Position numbers and translations under genes: made by a program. 64,000 nucleotides of DNA from Margaritifera margaritifera (lineage: Eukaryota > Mollusca > Bivalvia > Unionida > Margaritiferidae), in the NCBI GenBank assembly GCA_029931535.1, contig JAQPZY010001685.1:8303001-8367000 (forward strand). The letters are read 5' to 3'. Below the pieces are notes generated by a model, which worked only from the letters and a program-made list of their open reading frames with translations, was not told the origin of the DNA and searched no databases. Below, piece after piece: positions 1 to 14,459 of the stretch (its first letter is position 1; each line of letters starts with the position of its first letter).

Positions 1-336
1 TTTTTGCAATTGAAAGTAGGCTTTCTACTGCTGTCGTCCTGAGATTAATTTTAGTGGTGATGGATGTCCTGTATTATTTTATGTAAATTAATCCAAACAA
101 CTAAATCGACATTAAAAATCAAATCAGATACGTTTAAACTATTATTCACGGTCTTATTAATGAATAAAGATTTGATGCACTTACCCAGTTTTGGTTGGAC
201 ATTCAAAACTAGCATTGATTCTTTTCATTTTAACTTTGTAAACCAGGCGATGGTATCCCCCGTTGGAATCCAAAAATGTATGTGGTAATTGTATTCATGC
301 TGTGATGTTCATTGATATATCAGAAACGACATTATT

Positions 337-492
337 TGCCGTTATTTTATCTCATTCGAATCGACTGTCAACAAATGCCGTTATTTTATCTCATTCGAAT
401 CGACTGTAAACAAATGCTGTTATTTTATCTCATTCGAATCGACTGTAAACAAATGCCGTTATTTTATCTCATTCGAATCGACTGTAAATAAA
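337..492. repeat. 39-bp minisatellite, ~4 copies
   Basis: Direct tandem copies contain GTTATTTTATCTCATTCGAA followed by TCGACTGTAAACAAATG, with one- or two-base variants (GCC/GCT, TCAAC/TAAAC). No coding potential. Confidence 0.93.
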
Positions 493-1640
493 TCTCGAAG
501 TATTATGAAACTTACATCAAATATGGAAGTATTAGGCTGCCATCGTCATGACGACATTTTGATTGAATTTATAAACACTACATCTTTTACGTCAACAACA
601 TTGCAATGTGTTGACATGACGATGCATGTATATATTTAGGTTGTTATATTGTGGCACGTGTCATTAGGACAACATAGATATAGAAACGTGTCATCATGTC
701 TTCATAGTCATGTCAATGCATGACAATCAGTAACTCGTCTTGCTGACGTAAATGGCGTCGTCTTCATCACGTATGCTGTCGAAATACCTCAAAATGACAC
801 TGGCAGTTTAATCCTTTCATAATAAAAGCATCTGAATATATTAAAACCGAACGTGTTCTGTTGAATTAAAACATAGTTTCAACAAAGTTACTTATAAGCA
901 AATATATCAACTAGCTAATTAGGTTTTGATTACTTTAGGGAATAGCTTGATAAGTCCATTTTTGATGTTGATATTTTGATTGTCAAACAAAAGTATAATT
1001 TTCCCCCATCTGTCATTTTGAAAAATATAACTAAGGTGATGACGCAATTTTTCATACCTTCAAGGAAGTTATTATTTGGCATCAACCACAAAGCAATTCT
1101 TGTGGTACGTTGATAAAAGCAGCGTTTCGAAATTTAGTTATAGTTTTGCTTTTTTATTTTTGTTGTTGTTGTTGTTGGGGGTGGGGTGGGGGTTACAGAA
1201 AAACGTTTCTGCAACATCTAAGCATGAGCACACATGTTGATGTTCCTAATTTTCCATTTAGCTATGCTATGACATTTACAGCGTTTAAGTAGACATTATG
1301 ACGGTATTTATCAGAGAAAGAAGCAGTAAATTTAGTGTAAATTTCGATGTCAAATAATAAAAAACCATAACATATATGCCATAAACAAGATCGAAAAATG
1401 TGGCAAAAATGTTATCTCGTCAGTAGAGTGGCATCAAGATCACGAACAATTTCCAAAATTCGATTTGTCATTTTCCTGTCCGACAATGATATCAGACACT
1501 ATCATGGTCATTGATCTTGGTAATAGTTGTTTCCACTGGCGACGCGTTTCTGATTTCAGATCTTTTTGTCTCGTTCAGCTTTGTTAGCAGCAAAAGTCGC
1601 AATGATTGCTTGCATGATTTATTTTGTCTACGTTGAGTTG
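493..1640. other. No gene seen
   Basis: AT-rich sequence with stops in all frames. It has a TTG triplet run followed by a G-rich patch (GGGGGTGGGGTGGGGG, about 1175-1190) but no coding or RNA signal. Confidence 0.6.
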
Positions 1641-2065
1641 GATAGAGTTGTGTCATATATCTGCAGATAGAGTTGTGTCATATATCTGTAGATAGAGTTG
1701 TGACTTATAACTGTAGATAGAGTTGTGTCATATATCTGTAGATAGAGGTGTGTCATATATTTGTAGATATAGTTGTGTCATATATCTGTAGATAGAGTTG
1801 TGTCATATATCAGTAGATAGAGATGTGTCATATATCTGCAGATAGAGTTGTGTCATATATCTGTAGATAGAGGTGTGTCATATATTTGTAGATAGAGTTG
1901 TCATATATCTGTAGATAGAGTTGTGTCATATATCTGTAGATAGAGTTGTGTCATATATCTGTAGATAGAGTTGTGTCATATATCTGTAGTTAGAGTTGTG
2001 TCATATATTTGTAGATAGAGTTGTGTCATATATTTGTAGATAGAGGTGTGTTATATATCTGTAGA
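1641..2065. repeat. 25-bp minisatellite, ~17 copies
   Basis: Copies of GATAGAGTTGTGTCATATAT plus CTGTA run head to tail with scattered substitutions (CTGCA, TTGTA, GAGGTG). One copy has lost two bases near 1897. No coding potential. Confidence 0.95.
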
Positions 2066-2520
2066 GTTTGTGATAATAATACGTTTGATTTTTGTTTACA
2101 TCTTTCAAGGTGCTCACTTCCTGCCGTCACACAGGATGCACGTGCAATGTCCCAAGCGTTCGAAAGATACCGTATGTAAGGTAGTTTGGGTGCGTTCGTA
2201 ACTTTGGTTTGATTGTAGATGCCAGAAATTGACTAAATTTCAAATGGCCAAAGTATTCATTCTATAAACGAATTCTGAGTAGCTTGAATCTACAGTGCGT
2301 AAAGTCAGTAAAAAGCTATACCCCCCCTTATCATATTAAAATGACGTATCTCATTATCATATCAAAATGACGTATCACACTATCATATTAAAGCAATATA
2401 CGTGTCACTGTTAATATTGATAAATACCATATTGTGTGTTTTAAATTTCTCAAGAGAAAAACAATTAATATCAGGTACTTGACAGTTGTTAGCTATTACA
2501 AACTTGCAGATTTGTAATAT

Positions 2521-2972
2521 CATGCTATTCCTGACTTGTAGACTTGGAATAGCATGCTATTCCTGACTTGTAGATTTGGAATACCACGCTATTCCTGACT
2601 TGTAGATTTGGAATAACATGCTATTCCTGACTCGTAGATTTGGAATACCACGCTATTCCTGACTTGCAGATTTGGAATAACATGATATTCCTGACTTGTA
2701 GATTTGGAATAATCTGCTATTCCTGACTTGTAGATTTGGAATAGCATCCTATTCCTGACTTGCAGATTTGGAATCGCATGCCATTCCTGACTTGTAGATT
2801 TGGAATAACATGATATTCCTGACTTGTAGATTTGGAATAATCTGCTATTCCTGACTTGTAGATTTGGAATAGCATGCTATTCCAGATTTGTAGATTTGGA
2901 ATAGCGTGCTATTCCTGACTTGTAGATTTAGAATAGCATGCTATTCCTGACTTGTAGATTTGGAATAGCACG
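2521..2972. repeat. 32-bp minisatellite with palindromic core, ~14 copies
   Basis: The unit is CTATTCCTGACTTGTAGATT plus TGGAATAGCATG. The junction between neighbouring units forms the perfect 18-bp palindrome GGAATAGCATGCTATTCC in several copies; others carry one or two changes that break it (CCACG, ATCTG). Confidence 0.95.
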
Positions 2973-3141
2973 CAGATAGAGCTGTAATTAGTTGTTTGCA
3001 AACTGAAGATTAGCAGGAGCGACTTAAAAAATCAAACCTTCTATAGGGTTGCACTAATGGTTAGTCTACATACCTGGAGAATTTTCTCGATCAAGGATAT
3101 TTATCGTTTTCTTCCTCTATTTGTTCTTGACGAACTCAGGT

Positions 3142-3238
3142 GCTGAGTACCAATACCATGGTGTAAATGCGTTGCTGAGTACTAATACCACGGTGTGCAT
3201 GCGTTGCTGAGTACTAATACCACGGTGTGCATGCGTTG
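3142..3238. repeat. 32-bp tandem repeat, 3 copies
   Basis: Three copies of GCTGAGTACTAATACCACGG plus TGTGCATGCGTT; the first copy is the most diverged (CCAATACCATGG, TAAATG). Confidence 0.9.
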
Positions 3239-3298
3239 GAACCCCCCTCCCAGAGAGATGTTAAATAGTAAAAGTACATATTCTCCAGTTACAAGTTT

Positions 3299-3695
3299 TG
3301 CTCATATATAATTACACACAAACTTCTCATATATAATTACACACAAAATTCTCATATATAATTACACACAAACTTCTCATATATAATTACACACAAACTT
3401 CTCATATATAATTACACACAAAATTTTCATATATAATTACACACACAATTCTCGTATATAATTAAAAACAAATTACTCATATATAATTTCACACACTATG
3501 GTCATATATAATTACACACACAATGGTCATATATAATTACACACAAAATGGTCATATATTATTACACACAAAATACTCATATAATTACACACAATGCTAA
3601 TATATAATTACACACAAAAATGCTCATATTAAACTACACACAAAATGCTCATATATAATTACACACAAAATACTCATATAATTACACACAAAATT
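3299..3695. repeat. 25-bp minisatellite, ~16 copies
   Basis: The unit is CTCATATATAATTACACACA plus AACTT, with variants GGTCAT, AAATTCTCAT and AAAATG. Copy length drops near the 3' end where ATATATA shortens to ATATA. Confidence 0.93.
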
Positions 3696-3919
3696 CTTGC
3701 TTCACTCGTTAACATTGATGAGTCGGAAAGGTAACATAAGCGCAATATATTACATATCCACATTGATACATTAACCATCTCTCATTCAGAAGAGTGCATA
3801 CACGCTGGTATGTCTCTCTGATCAGATAAACTTTGCTCATGAATAATGAATACTATTGTAGACATGGTCAAAGTATCAAGCTGGAAATAAAAGTCACACC
3901 ACAGTGTAATCTATATATC

Positions 3920-4019
<100 letters not shown>

Positions 4020-4095
4020 GCGTTGTTTTTCTATTTTTCTTCCCTGTTGTTGTAACTTTATGCTTCCACTTGAGGCTTCTTCTTTTTACCAAAAA

Positions 4096-4195
4096 AATGT
4101 ATATCATCTGCTACTAAAAGAATGTATACCATCTGCTACTAAAATAATGTATCCCATCTGCTACTAAAAAAATGTATACCATCTGCTGCTAAAAG
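4096..4195. repeat. 25-bp tandem repeat, 4 copies
   Basis: Four units of AATGTATACCATCTGCTACT plus AAAAG with a few substitutions. Open frames across it are short and repeat-derived. Confidence 0.9.
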
Positions 4196-5527
4196 AAAGA
4201 GTTCCTTAAGTGTGCACATTTCAAGATTTTTTCGCAGCACGATTTGTATTACTACTTTTCGCATACTTGTTGTTTTATATTTGCTTGATTTTCTTTTCTG
4301 AAGTACAGACAGAAAAAGGAAGAAACAATAATGACCTGATCTCATTTGGAAACTTATGTTCTCTTCCATCTTTCGAAAGAGATGAGGAGTTCAGACATGT
4401 ATTTGATACATCCAAACTCTAATATTATAAAAAAAAGTTTGATAACAATCAAATACTTACAATATAAGGTGTTTTCTATATACATAATATCTATATAACG
4501 TTCTTTTTTGAATGAAGGATTTATTTCCGTGTTTTATATTATTTGGTAAAATATGAACTTTAACTGCAAAAGCTAGAGTTCATTCATTGCTATATGAATT
4601 AATAAGGGAATTAGCTTTATGGTTAAGTATTGCTTCAAAATCACATTGGATCCGTATTACGGTCTGTAGACGTGTCAGATCCATAGCGTGGTGCCGTAAT
4701 GCAGGAAGCAAAATGAAACAAAAACTCTTGAATGTCTCCTCAATATGAATTCGGAAATACCCTCATACAACCACAATATATTTGCATCCGATACTGATTC
4801 CACGACGTGTAGCAACTTGTCACTGTAAAGGTCTAGTAATCAGAATTGATTTTCTGCAGACTGACAATGATAGAATGTCTCCTTCCTGTGTTACGTTTCA
4901 AATAATAGCTAATTTAATATCGGCGACTTCTGACGCAAGGGTTGTCTATCATTTATACATTTTCCGGTAATGAAGACTTATGGTAGATGCGATCAAATTA
5001 GGTGATCTTAAGACTGAAAAGACATTCAGCATAATAACTAGATTTTGAAAAATCCTTTTAAAGTTAAGAGAATGCATAGTCATATACAACCTTCTTGTAT
5101 TTATGTCAAGAAAGAAAAATTAGCTTGAGAAAGGATTTTTTTGTTGTTTATGCTATGGGTTTAAAATCTTGAGAATATTTTATAAATTCGAACAAGTCAA
5201 CAATTGCACAATATTATTTCATAATATTAGATGCTGGTTTAAAAAAAGTGATATAGTTACATTGTACAAATATAAATGAAACTTAAGATTCCGGGTATCT
5301 GTATTCCATAATCTTGAGTTCTTTCGTATGTAACATATTGTCATACAATATGTTTAAACTCCTTGCCTTGCCAGTGCTGCTAAATATACATACCATTTTA
5401 AATTTGATAATTTTCCTCTACCCAAGGAAGTTAAATATGGTGCTAAGGGAAACGTTTTCTCAATATTTTTCCTTAAATATAATGAAATGTTTGAATCGGT
5501 TATAATATTCTGAAATAAAGATTGCAA

Positions 5528-5566
<39 letters not shown>

Positions 5567-6299
5567 GTGATATGATGGAATTATAATACTAATATTACTA
5601 CTACTACTATAATATTAATAATAATAATAATAATCACTGCACAAGTGTCAAGAAAAAATAACATTGTACCTTTTTTGCCTTTCTTGATTATAAATTTGTC
5701 CATAAATATCGTTACCCAAAACAATACAAATAAAAGACTTTTACTTCGCAGATATTTCCCCCCTTTACAGGGAAATTGAAAATATGTGGTTGAATATTTT
5801 AACTTCTTTTTGTGCTTAATGCAAAGACTCATTTGTTTTCACTTCCATCAGAATTCACATGTTAATGTAAAGCCGAACAACATTCATATAAGGATATTAG
5901 GTCACATATTTCAATTGAACATTTGTCATGCGAATTACACAGCAATTTGTCATTAGTTATAAACCCCTAATGAACCAATTTTATGTGCTTTTAATGGCAT
6001 TCGAGTTTGTTTTGCTGCCTGATTATATTTCTTGTAGCTTTTTGTTTGATAGGAGATTGATTAATTGCTATTTTATCATTGAAATCATATAAATTAACAT
6101 TAAAATACATTTTCCAAGCTTCATCTGTACTATGATATTAAACACTATATTCCGCTTTATTTTCAACACAATTGATTGTTTGCAGAATTTTTTTTATGCA
6201 TGGTATGACTTACATGTAAAAGATGATGTCGTCCGAAAGAATAATATTCCCCAATTAAGTAGAGAGTTACTAATATATCATATTAGAATGATGCCCCCT
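4196..6299. other. No gene seen
   Basis: Apart from the microsatellites near 5524-5634, this is unremarkable AT-rich DNA; short frames (60-83 codons) have repeat-like or random composition. Confidence 0.6.
5524..5634. repeat. (AATA)n followed by (ATA/CTA)n microsatellites
   Basis: An (AAAT)n run of roughly 40 bases (5524-5566) is followed after a short gap by imperfect trinucleotides (ACT/AAT, 5585-5634). Confidence 0.9.
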
Positions 6300-6412
6300 C
6301 CCGCCAAAAAACACAACAACAACAAAAAAAAAAAAAACACAAAAAAACAAAAAACAAAGCAAACAAACAAACAAACCAACAAAATAAATAATTAAAAAAA
6401 AAAAATAAAGAA
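6300..6412. repeat. A-rich low-complexity tract
   Basis: A-runs broken by C and G (AACAACAAC, AAACAAACAAAC, AATAAAT). It could be the tail of an old retroposon, but no body is recognisable upstream. Confidence 0.8.
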
Positions 6413-6439
6413 CAGCCGGTATACACTACCAGACTCAGA

Positions 6440-7030
6440 ACATTTTGCCAATTATGATTGCCATCATATACTCTTCACATTTTGCCAATTATGATTGCCC
6501 TCATATACTCGTCACATTTTGCCAATTATGATTGCCCTCATATACTCTTCACATTTTGCCAATTATGATTGCCCTCATATACTCGTCACATTTTGCCAAT
6601 TATGATTGCCCTCATATACTCTTCACATTTTGCCAATTATGATTGCCCTCATATACTCGTCACATTTTGCCAATTATGATTGCCCTCATATACTCTTCAC
6701 ATTTTGCCAATTATGATTGCCCTCATATACTCTTCACATTTTGCCAATTATGATTGCCCTCATATACTCTTCACATTTTGCCAATTATGATTGCCCTCAT
6801 ATACTCTTCACATTTTGCCAATTATGATTGCCCTCATATACTCTTCACATTTTGCCAATTATGATTGCCCTCATATACTCTTCACATTTTGCCAATTATG
6901 ATTGCCCTCATATACTCGTCACATTTTGCCAATTATGATTGCCCTCATATACTCTTCACATTTTGCCAATTATGATTGCCATCATATACTCTTCACATTT
7001 TGCCAATTATGATAACCCTCATATACTCTT
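6440..7030. repeat. 37-bp minisatellite, ~16 copies, alternating variants
   Basis: The unit contains CACATTTTGCCAATTATGAT then TGCCCTCATATACTCTT. In the first half, copies ending CTCTT and CTCGT alternate strictly, giving a 74-bp dimer; later copies are mostly CTCTT. Confidence 0.96.
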
Positions 7031-10000
7031 TATATTTTGATTAAAGAAGCACGTGTTGGGCAAGACATTTCTAAGATATACTAATACCCATTCTGATAAA
7101 AATCTAAAGAAACTCAAATAGTTAATAATGACTGAAAGTATAAAGGACAAAGTCTTCTGATTGTGCTATTGATTCCACACCGGATCTTAAATGGAAATAA
7201 AATTTACTTCCCCAAATAGTTATGCAGATTTGAATAGAACCAGATTTTCCTCAGTTTTGGCCACCCTGTGCATCAACAGACATATGATATTTACATCATG
7301 TATCAGTTTCGACTGGACCTTTGAATAAAGTTTTACTGACGTTTGCTTTGCATGTACAAATCTACAACGATTGTATCTATTGCAGAGGTCATGACTCAAA
7401 ACTGCAATTAGTTCGCAAATGTCACAGCTATATATGTGTATGTTGCAGCCGATGTCAATCTATTAAAAAATGACACGAATTCGAAATTATTTATGCTTTC
7501 AAAATTTATTCCTTTTCGCACCCTTGTACTGCAATATTTTCTTGTTTCTGTAATGAGTGGTTGTTCTATTGTAATTTTTAATAACAGCAGTATGGTTTAT
7601 GCTAGGAGACACACCTTTATTATAAAAGATGGGGTCTGAATTAATTGCTAACAAGCAAACCCATTACATCTTTTTACTTCCCTTGTGGTTTGTGATACTC
7701 GCCAAATCTCTGACACAATCTTTCACAGACATATTTATTTAAATTATGAATAAAATTAGTTATAGCTGTTCTCACCCCATTGTTTTATTTGAGAAAAAAT
7801 ATATTTATGATTTGTATGATAAGGAGCAATTTGTTCACAAAATTGCGATTAAAAAAATAACAACTTGCCTAAATCAGACTAAAATGCCTCACTTGTATGA
7901 AGAGGCAGCAGTGGAAGTTTTATCAGACAATGATATTTTGACATAATTCAAAATTATGTAAAAATAAACTAATTTGTGCATATAGAGAGTTGTCCGCATC
8001 GTCGTAAGCCAATCTGCTGCACTCCTTTATCACATGTGGCTGCCTGCGACAAAATGTACTCGTTTATCATGAGTACGCATACACAAAAATACGTCATCGA
8101 CAACATGATGTAACAGTCTCATGTAAACTAGTGAAAGCGTCTGTTTTATCCACCGATAAATGACTGTGTTTAGAAATAAAAAAAAACTTGTATTGGCTCA
8201 TTCAGACAGTGTGAAAGGTCATGCCGTCTCACCATTGAGAGAAAATTTTACTCGCGCTCGCAGGGATTGGTTAAGCAGGTTTATGCATATTCATGAGAAA
8301 CGAGGAAATCTTAGCATGGGCAGCCACCCGTGACATAGGAGCGTAGCGACATCGAGTTGTCCGTAGATTGATATGTTTCTTTCTAACTCACGAATCTCAA
8401 AGGCTGTATCAGAGTGCGTCTTAAAATACATAATGATTGAAAGAGAAACGCATCATTTACCTGCTTGTTTACATTTAAAAAAAATGTATAGACGAAATAA
8501 AAAGTTGGCTTAAATGGGATATGGAGTAAAACTACTTTTGTAAAAGTTACTTCTGTTTCTGTAAAGGATGCATTCTTTCCAAAGCCTCTGCAGTAATATA
8601 CGAGTTCATTGATAGGTATCATGTCATAGAACAGGGAATCATAGCTGCTGTCATGAAAACTAAAAATCACGGATTGCTTGACAAACATGCTAAATCGTGA
8701 ACGTGTTTTTAAATTTAAAGTTGCCATTAAAAATCCAAAATTATATATACATCGACATGCTATATTAATTCAATAGTGCTTTTAGTTTCTGAACTATACA
8801 TTTTTGGTTCAAATCCAGCCAGAGTTTTTCTATCATTATGACCTTTTTATCAAGATGGTTCATTATGGGGTCTGCCATTGTTTTATTTCATGGACGTATG
8901 TTTAATCTCTAACGTGTATTCATTGCGGACATTTCAAAGCAGTATGAATGAACTTATTCTGTTTCATGTACAAGCTAAGGTCAAATTAAGGAGAAAAACA
9001 AACAAACAAACAACGTGCAATATGTATTTTTGTGTTGCGTATTCATTACGCGTTTGCTCAACAAGTTTGAATGAAGCCATAATAACGACAAATTACTGAG
9101 ATAGAGAGAGAGTCAGAGAGAGAGAGAATCTCATCGCTTATGTTCACATGCATGTATCTGATGGCGTCTTGATTCAAATTAACAATTACATTAGTACTCA
9201 AGAAAGATCTAGTCACGTGAATTTTGCCTCTTTGTAAGTAATTTCTATGATCAGGGGTAGATTTAAAAGAGTTCGGTCAAACTCAAATTCTTTTAAAAAT
9301 TTTTATAAAAAGTAAAAACATCACGGATCCACTTATAGTGCTAATTATATTTTCTGTACTATCCCCGCCTATTCATTATTTTTCTCATGTCTTGCAGTTG
9401 CACTTCATATTTTGCTTCAAAACATTCACAATAGAAATTGCTATTTTTCGTAGTTAAAGGAATTTCGCACTAGATATGTAATTTAAATAGCACTTCAGTT
9501 TGCTAAGAAAACCGATTTTCATAATTTCGTTTTGTCAGTTTGATACATGATTGAATTCAGAGAGTTTCTAATTGACGTTTGGAAAAATGAAGCATGTTCC
9601 GCCTGCTTACTTGCATATCTATTTCTTTTAAATTAGTACTTATAGTGTTGAAAAGTTTTCAAGTGATTGAACTAAGATTCATTAGTATATTGTAAGTAGG
9701 TCATGAAAATTTGATGAAAAAACGTCGAAGTTATAAAGAGCTGGGTTTCCGTATGTCATATGGTAAATTTGTTATATTTGTTGGGCAAATACAATTTGGT
9801 TGGGCAAGTACAAGTCCGGTTGGGCACCCGTTGGTGTAATGATTCACACCAAGCTGGCACTCGAATTGGTTAGCAGTCCAATGGAATCTCTGTAATTGGC
9901 AGTTGATTGACAGATGACATCCTTGGCGAAGGGTCAAATCCATGAAAAAGACAAGTCAATGGCCGACGGGTCAAATCACTGAATACGACAAGTCCATGGC

Positions 10001-13000
10001 AAATATTCTACTGCTTAAACAAGATTTCTTCATCTAATGCATGAAGAGTAAATATCGGAAACATACTGAAAGTCGTCATTGGTTAAAATGTATATTCGAA
10101 ATAAAACTTTCCATTTTCTAAATATGCGTACTGATTGAACATGTCCAATAATATATCTGTCACAATACTTCACAGAGTAAAAACTAGTCTCGATAGACGA
10201 GACAAAATGAAAAAGATGACATAAGCAATTTTCGTCGGTTGCCGTGTTCGCCAGGGGTTGAAGATGTCAGTATCGTAATTAAAGTAATCACACAAAACGG
10301 CATGACCGTCATGTTATGCAATAATTGTCTGAACTCCCGCGAAAGATGTTTATTTAGTAGTTATAATGGTTTTCCATCTTTAGCTACACAGTTACCGTAA
10401 GAGGCGTTATTTCATGGCTGGAAACGTCATCAACAGACCAATTTCACACCTAACGAAAATAGCTACAGTAACTCTTCTAAACAATGAACCCTTTCATCGC
10501 CCACACTAATACCTTCATAAACTCTCCACTTTTAGATCACAGCAACTAATTATTTTATGAACTACGCACTCAGCCTATGTGTGGTGGTATTTAAAATAGT
10601 GGATTTAAAAGAATGAAGGTCGTTGATTGTCTGAAAATAATCATCAGAAACAAATTAAAGTAAGAAGCCTGCGTATGGGTAAATTGTACGCATTTGTAGG
10701 CTTGAACCTAAAACCATTTGTATTTTATCGCTGTCGTCGCACAGGTAGTACTGGATGTAAATGGGGAGATTTCACCGAGCTGGATGTTCATAGTGGGCAT
10801 ATACAAGGGAATTTTTGTCAAAAACGAGGCTGGCAGCATATCATTGTCGTTGTTTTAAAGTTTTCTTTTGGATAGATCATTCGTAAGATTTAAGCGGAAA
10901 TTGCTGAGCTTACGATAAATGTATAGTAATTTTGCCAAATATTAACGTTACGGTCTATGGGAATTGAATTAGCTGTCTGTGACCATAAGGTGGCATGAGT
11001 TACGGTTAATTTGTGTATGTGCGAAAACACATCATAATCCCCACCCCCTACCCACACACAAACGCAGACATATTTTCTTGTACATCATGTGCTTTACGGG
11101 TCTCGAGAAAACATATTTATTAATTCTAGGATGCAAATAACAAATTCCATGCTGTAAGAAAACAAAAAAGAAAAGAAACTATTTTAGAGGAATATTACAA
11201 TAAGTGAATTTTGGTGTTATAAAACTCAAGGTATACGTAGATTGTTTCATATATATTGGGTTAAAAATTTGGTAGTCTAAAATTGGTCTTTACTCATGAT
11301 GTATACGTATTTGCAATACTATCTTAGCTTCTTTATTATCAAACATAGCCAACTTTCATGCCCAAACTCCCTGAAAGACGTTTTGTTCAAGTGTTTTTAA
11401 TTGATTTCTTAATTGTATTTATGTACAGAAAACCCTTCTTATTTACACCAGACCATTTTAATTCACAATATCAAATAACCCGATTTAGTAAAAATGCATC
11501 CGTAGTCATTATACGGTTACACCACCTTGCCTCCTTATATGTGCTAATTGGAAATATATATTATACAGCTATTTCAGCTGCTTGACATTTACTTTTTCTA
11601 TTGATTCGAAGTCCTAGCAAAGCAACGAATTTTATTCCGAGACACATAGATCCGTCGCAGAACTTTGTTCGACAGGATTGCTCTCTGTTCGTATCAACAT
11701 TGATTTTGCACAGGCGGACCATTGATTCAGACAAATATTCTACTTTCCACCATTGTAACCAGTAATTAATAAAAAAAATAGAGATATATCTGTTTCAGCA
11801 ATAGAAGGACAGCGTGTGAACACTTTTATTTCTTCCTTTATTTATATTTGGTCTTCTTGTGCTTGTTCCTGTATTGCCTTATGTCTCTATTCTTTCTCCG
11901 ATGTATACATTATTTCATTAAGACATCAGCGTGCGTGTAACCAAAACTATCGTCGACTTAATGGCATTCTCTTTAATATCATACTGATTCGTAGGGTACG
12001 ACAGATTGATCATAATGTTCTACAGAGGCAACTTATCTTATTTTGGCACTGATCAATCAGAGCATCCTCGTCGTTTTCAGTCAAGCCAGAAAATACCCCG
12101 GATGTATGAGGCGGACTGATTTCCCCATTTTGGCTGCCTCCGCCACACATCTGAGGGTTTTGGGACGAAACAGGCCGAGCATGCTCCTAATGTTATCACT
12201 TTGTCAGGGACAACATAATTCTAAATGAAACCCCAGATCTACAAAGAAACCTTAAAAGGAGACTCTCCACTCCTCATTACAAATATTTAAGTACACTTCT
12301 GAATCCCACACTTCCATCATAACTGGAAAAATTCAACTTCGTTTCTAACTAGAAATAATTGTATAATATTTTTCTTCCAAACAGTTTTTGAATTACGTCT
12401 TTTGTCTGTGTGGTTCCCACTGAGCGTGACGTAAATTTGCAACTAAATGGATGATTGCTTTTCTGAAGATAAATATTAAAGCTGCAGTCTTCATTTCGTT
12501 TGATTTCATGTACGCTAATGTAATTATAATTATGATAATTATCAACACAGATTAGAGGATAGCTTTTACAGCTATAGCTCCTCAGCATGATACAATAAGA
12601 ATGAAAGAACATACTTTATCCAATATAAAATTGAATGCCATCACCATTTGCATGCATCAGTCATACAATAATGACGTATTTGAATGAATGTATGTGTAAG
12701 AGTGACTCCAATTAAATAGTCGAGACGACGTTTAATTTTATATGAAAAGTTTACATGGTTTTATCTTCTTTCGTGTTTTATTTGTATTTATTATCATATT
12801 TAAATTTACGTTATATTTGTTTTATTTCCTGATATTTAGACTAGTCAGGTATGATCTAATCATCTGAATCTTTAAACCGCTTTTATATATTGAGCGTTAG
12901 TATTCCAATATTCATTCACTTTAGAGACCTATTGCTAGAATTCACAAGTACGTCCTCGAATCTCAGTGATTCACGTCATGGAAGGAAAATTGAATTTATC

Positions 13001-14085
13001 CCTCTGCTAGTCGAGCTAGATGAAATCCGTGCCAAAATGTTACTGCTGGTCGAGTTAGATGAAATCCCTGCCTGGACGTTACTGCTGGACTAAATTATTT
13101 AGGGGTTACATGTGAAGGCTATTGAAATACTTAATCATCGCATATGAGACAGGCGTGCCATTGGAGATGAATTCTATAACAACATTTATCATTCATTCCA
13201 TACAAATCGTATAAGTAACAACTAGTGATGTCTTGGACAAAGTATTGAAAAACAGCTTCAGTTTTGGTGCTAATACTAATCAATGCAGTTATCCTTTAAA
13301 TGCTGGGTATTACTTCTGTTAAAATATAATTGACATTGTGACAAATGTTCTGAATTAAAAGTCTGTTTCCATCGGTCACGAGCTGTGATGGTTGTTATGT
13401 GTAAATATCCACGCTCTTAAATTTCCTACTGACGCAGTTTTAAATGAAAACATCAGACCGCAACGTCCATAAACGTACCAAATTAGTCCCTAAAAATGAA
13501 CTCTTTGACAGCATAAATTACAGGAGTCAGGTATATACTCGATATAGTGCCGAAAATAAGCGTTTCTGGACACATTTCCTGCTCTGTTTTGGTATTCGAA
13601 AAGCCTCGTTTTAAACTAAATTAGGCAAGACAAAATAGATCCGTGTCAAATGTGTTTTGATACCTTTATTTAGTTGTTTGCACACATTCAGTAAAAGAAA
13701 GTTCTCTCGTGAGTTGAAGAATGATAAAAGAAACTTGGCTAAGAATAAGTAATCTCAGTCGCGTCATTTGGTAAACAATGTATATGCAATAGCGGTTTAT
13801 GTCGTATTTCCGAGGTGTTTTTCATATCATTGCCGGAAAAGCCCGAGTGTGTTCCTATTGGAGCTGTTTATGTGAGTAGTTGTATGGATAAATGGATGCC
13901 TTCAGGTCACTGGGTTCTATTTCATGTTCCTTTTTCTAAAATATAATTTTATTTATAAATACTTGAAAAATAGTATTTGGTACACGTGTAGAAACACGAA
14001 TTTAAAAAAGTATTTCTACAATTATATATTCAATAGCGACAAGCTTCCCTCAATGTACTTGGTCCCTAATTTCGAACACATTCAG

Positions 14086-14086
<1 letters not shown>
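7031..14086. other. 7-kb stretch without recognisable gene or array
   Basis: Only short frames (up to 114 codons at 8383-8727 minus) without family motifs. A short imperfect inverted repeat around GGCGGA/TCCGCC lies near 12100-12155. I looked for the missing upstream neuroligin motifs (GVPYA, EDCLYLN) and did not find them. Confidence 0.55.

Positions 14087-14164
<78 letters not shown>
14087..14164. repeat. (AT)n microsatellite, ~78 bp
   Basis: Uninterrupted TA dinucleotides; perfectly self-complementary and able to extrude as a hairpin. Confidence 0.97.
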
Positions 14165-14165
<1 letters not shown>

Positions 14166-14459
14166 AAGGACTGTGTTTACAGAAATAAGCAAGATGAGAA
14201 GATTCTTAGCTATGAAATTCTGTGATAATTATTCATATTACATGACTTCTTTTTAGCTCTTCGGTTATAATTATAATTGCAATATATGTATAACAGCTAC
14301 GTTAGCTTAAGTTATGTACATTTGACTTGAATTATATCTATTAAAAATAAGAGTTAGTATATGTCATTAGGTAAGCCAATAACATTATAGTCAGAATGCC
14401 AAAAATTGTTCTGTACTAAAAACAACTTGATGAATATTAACTTTCCAGATTTCATAACA

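Noticed and set aside
8383..8727. Minus-strand frame of 114 codons
   Set aside because: No recognisable motif, no splice context and composition like the background.
8800..8830. Perfect B-box-like GGTTCAAATCC
   Set aside because: No A box at the expected spacing upstream; probably chance or an unrecognisable relic.
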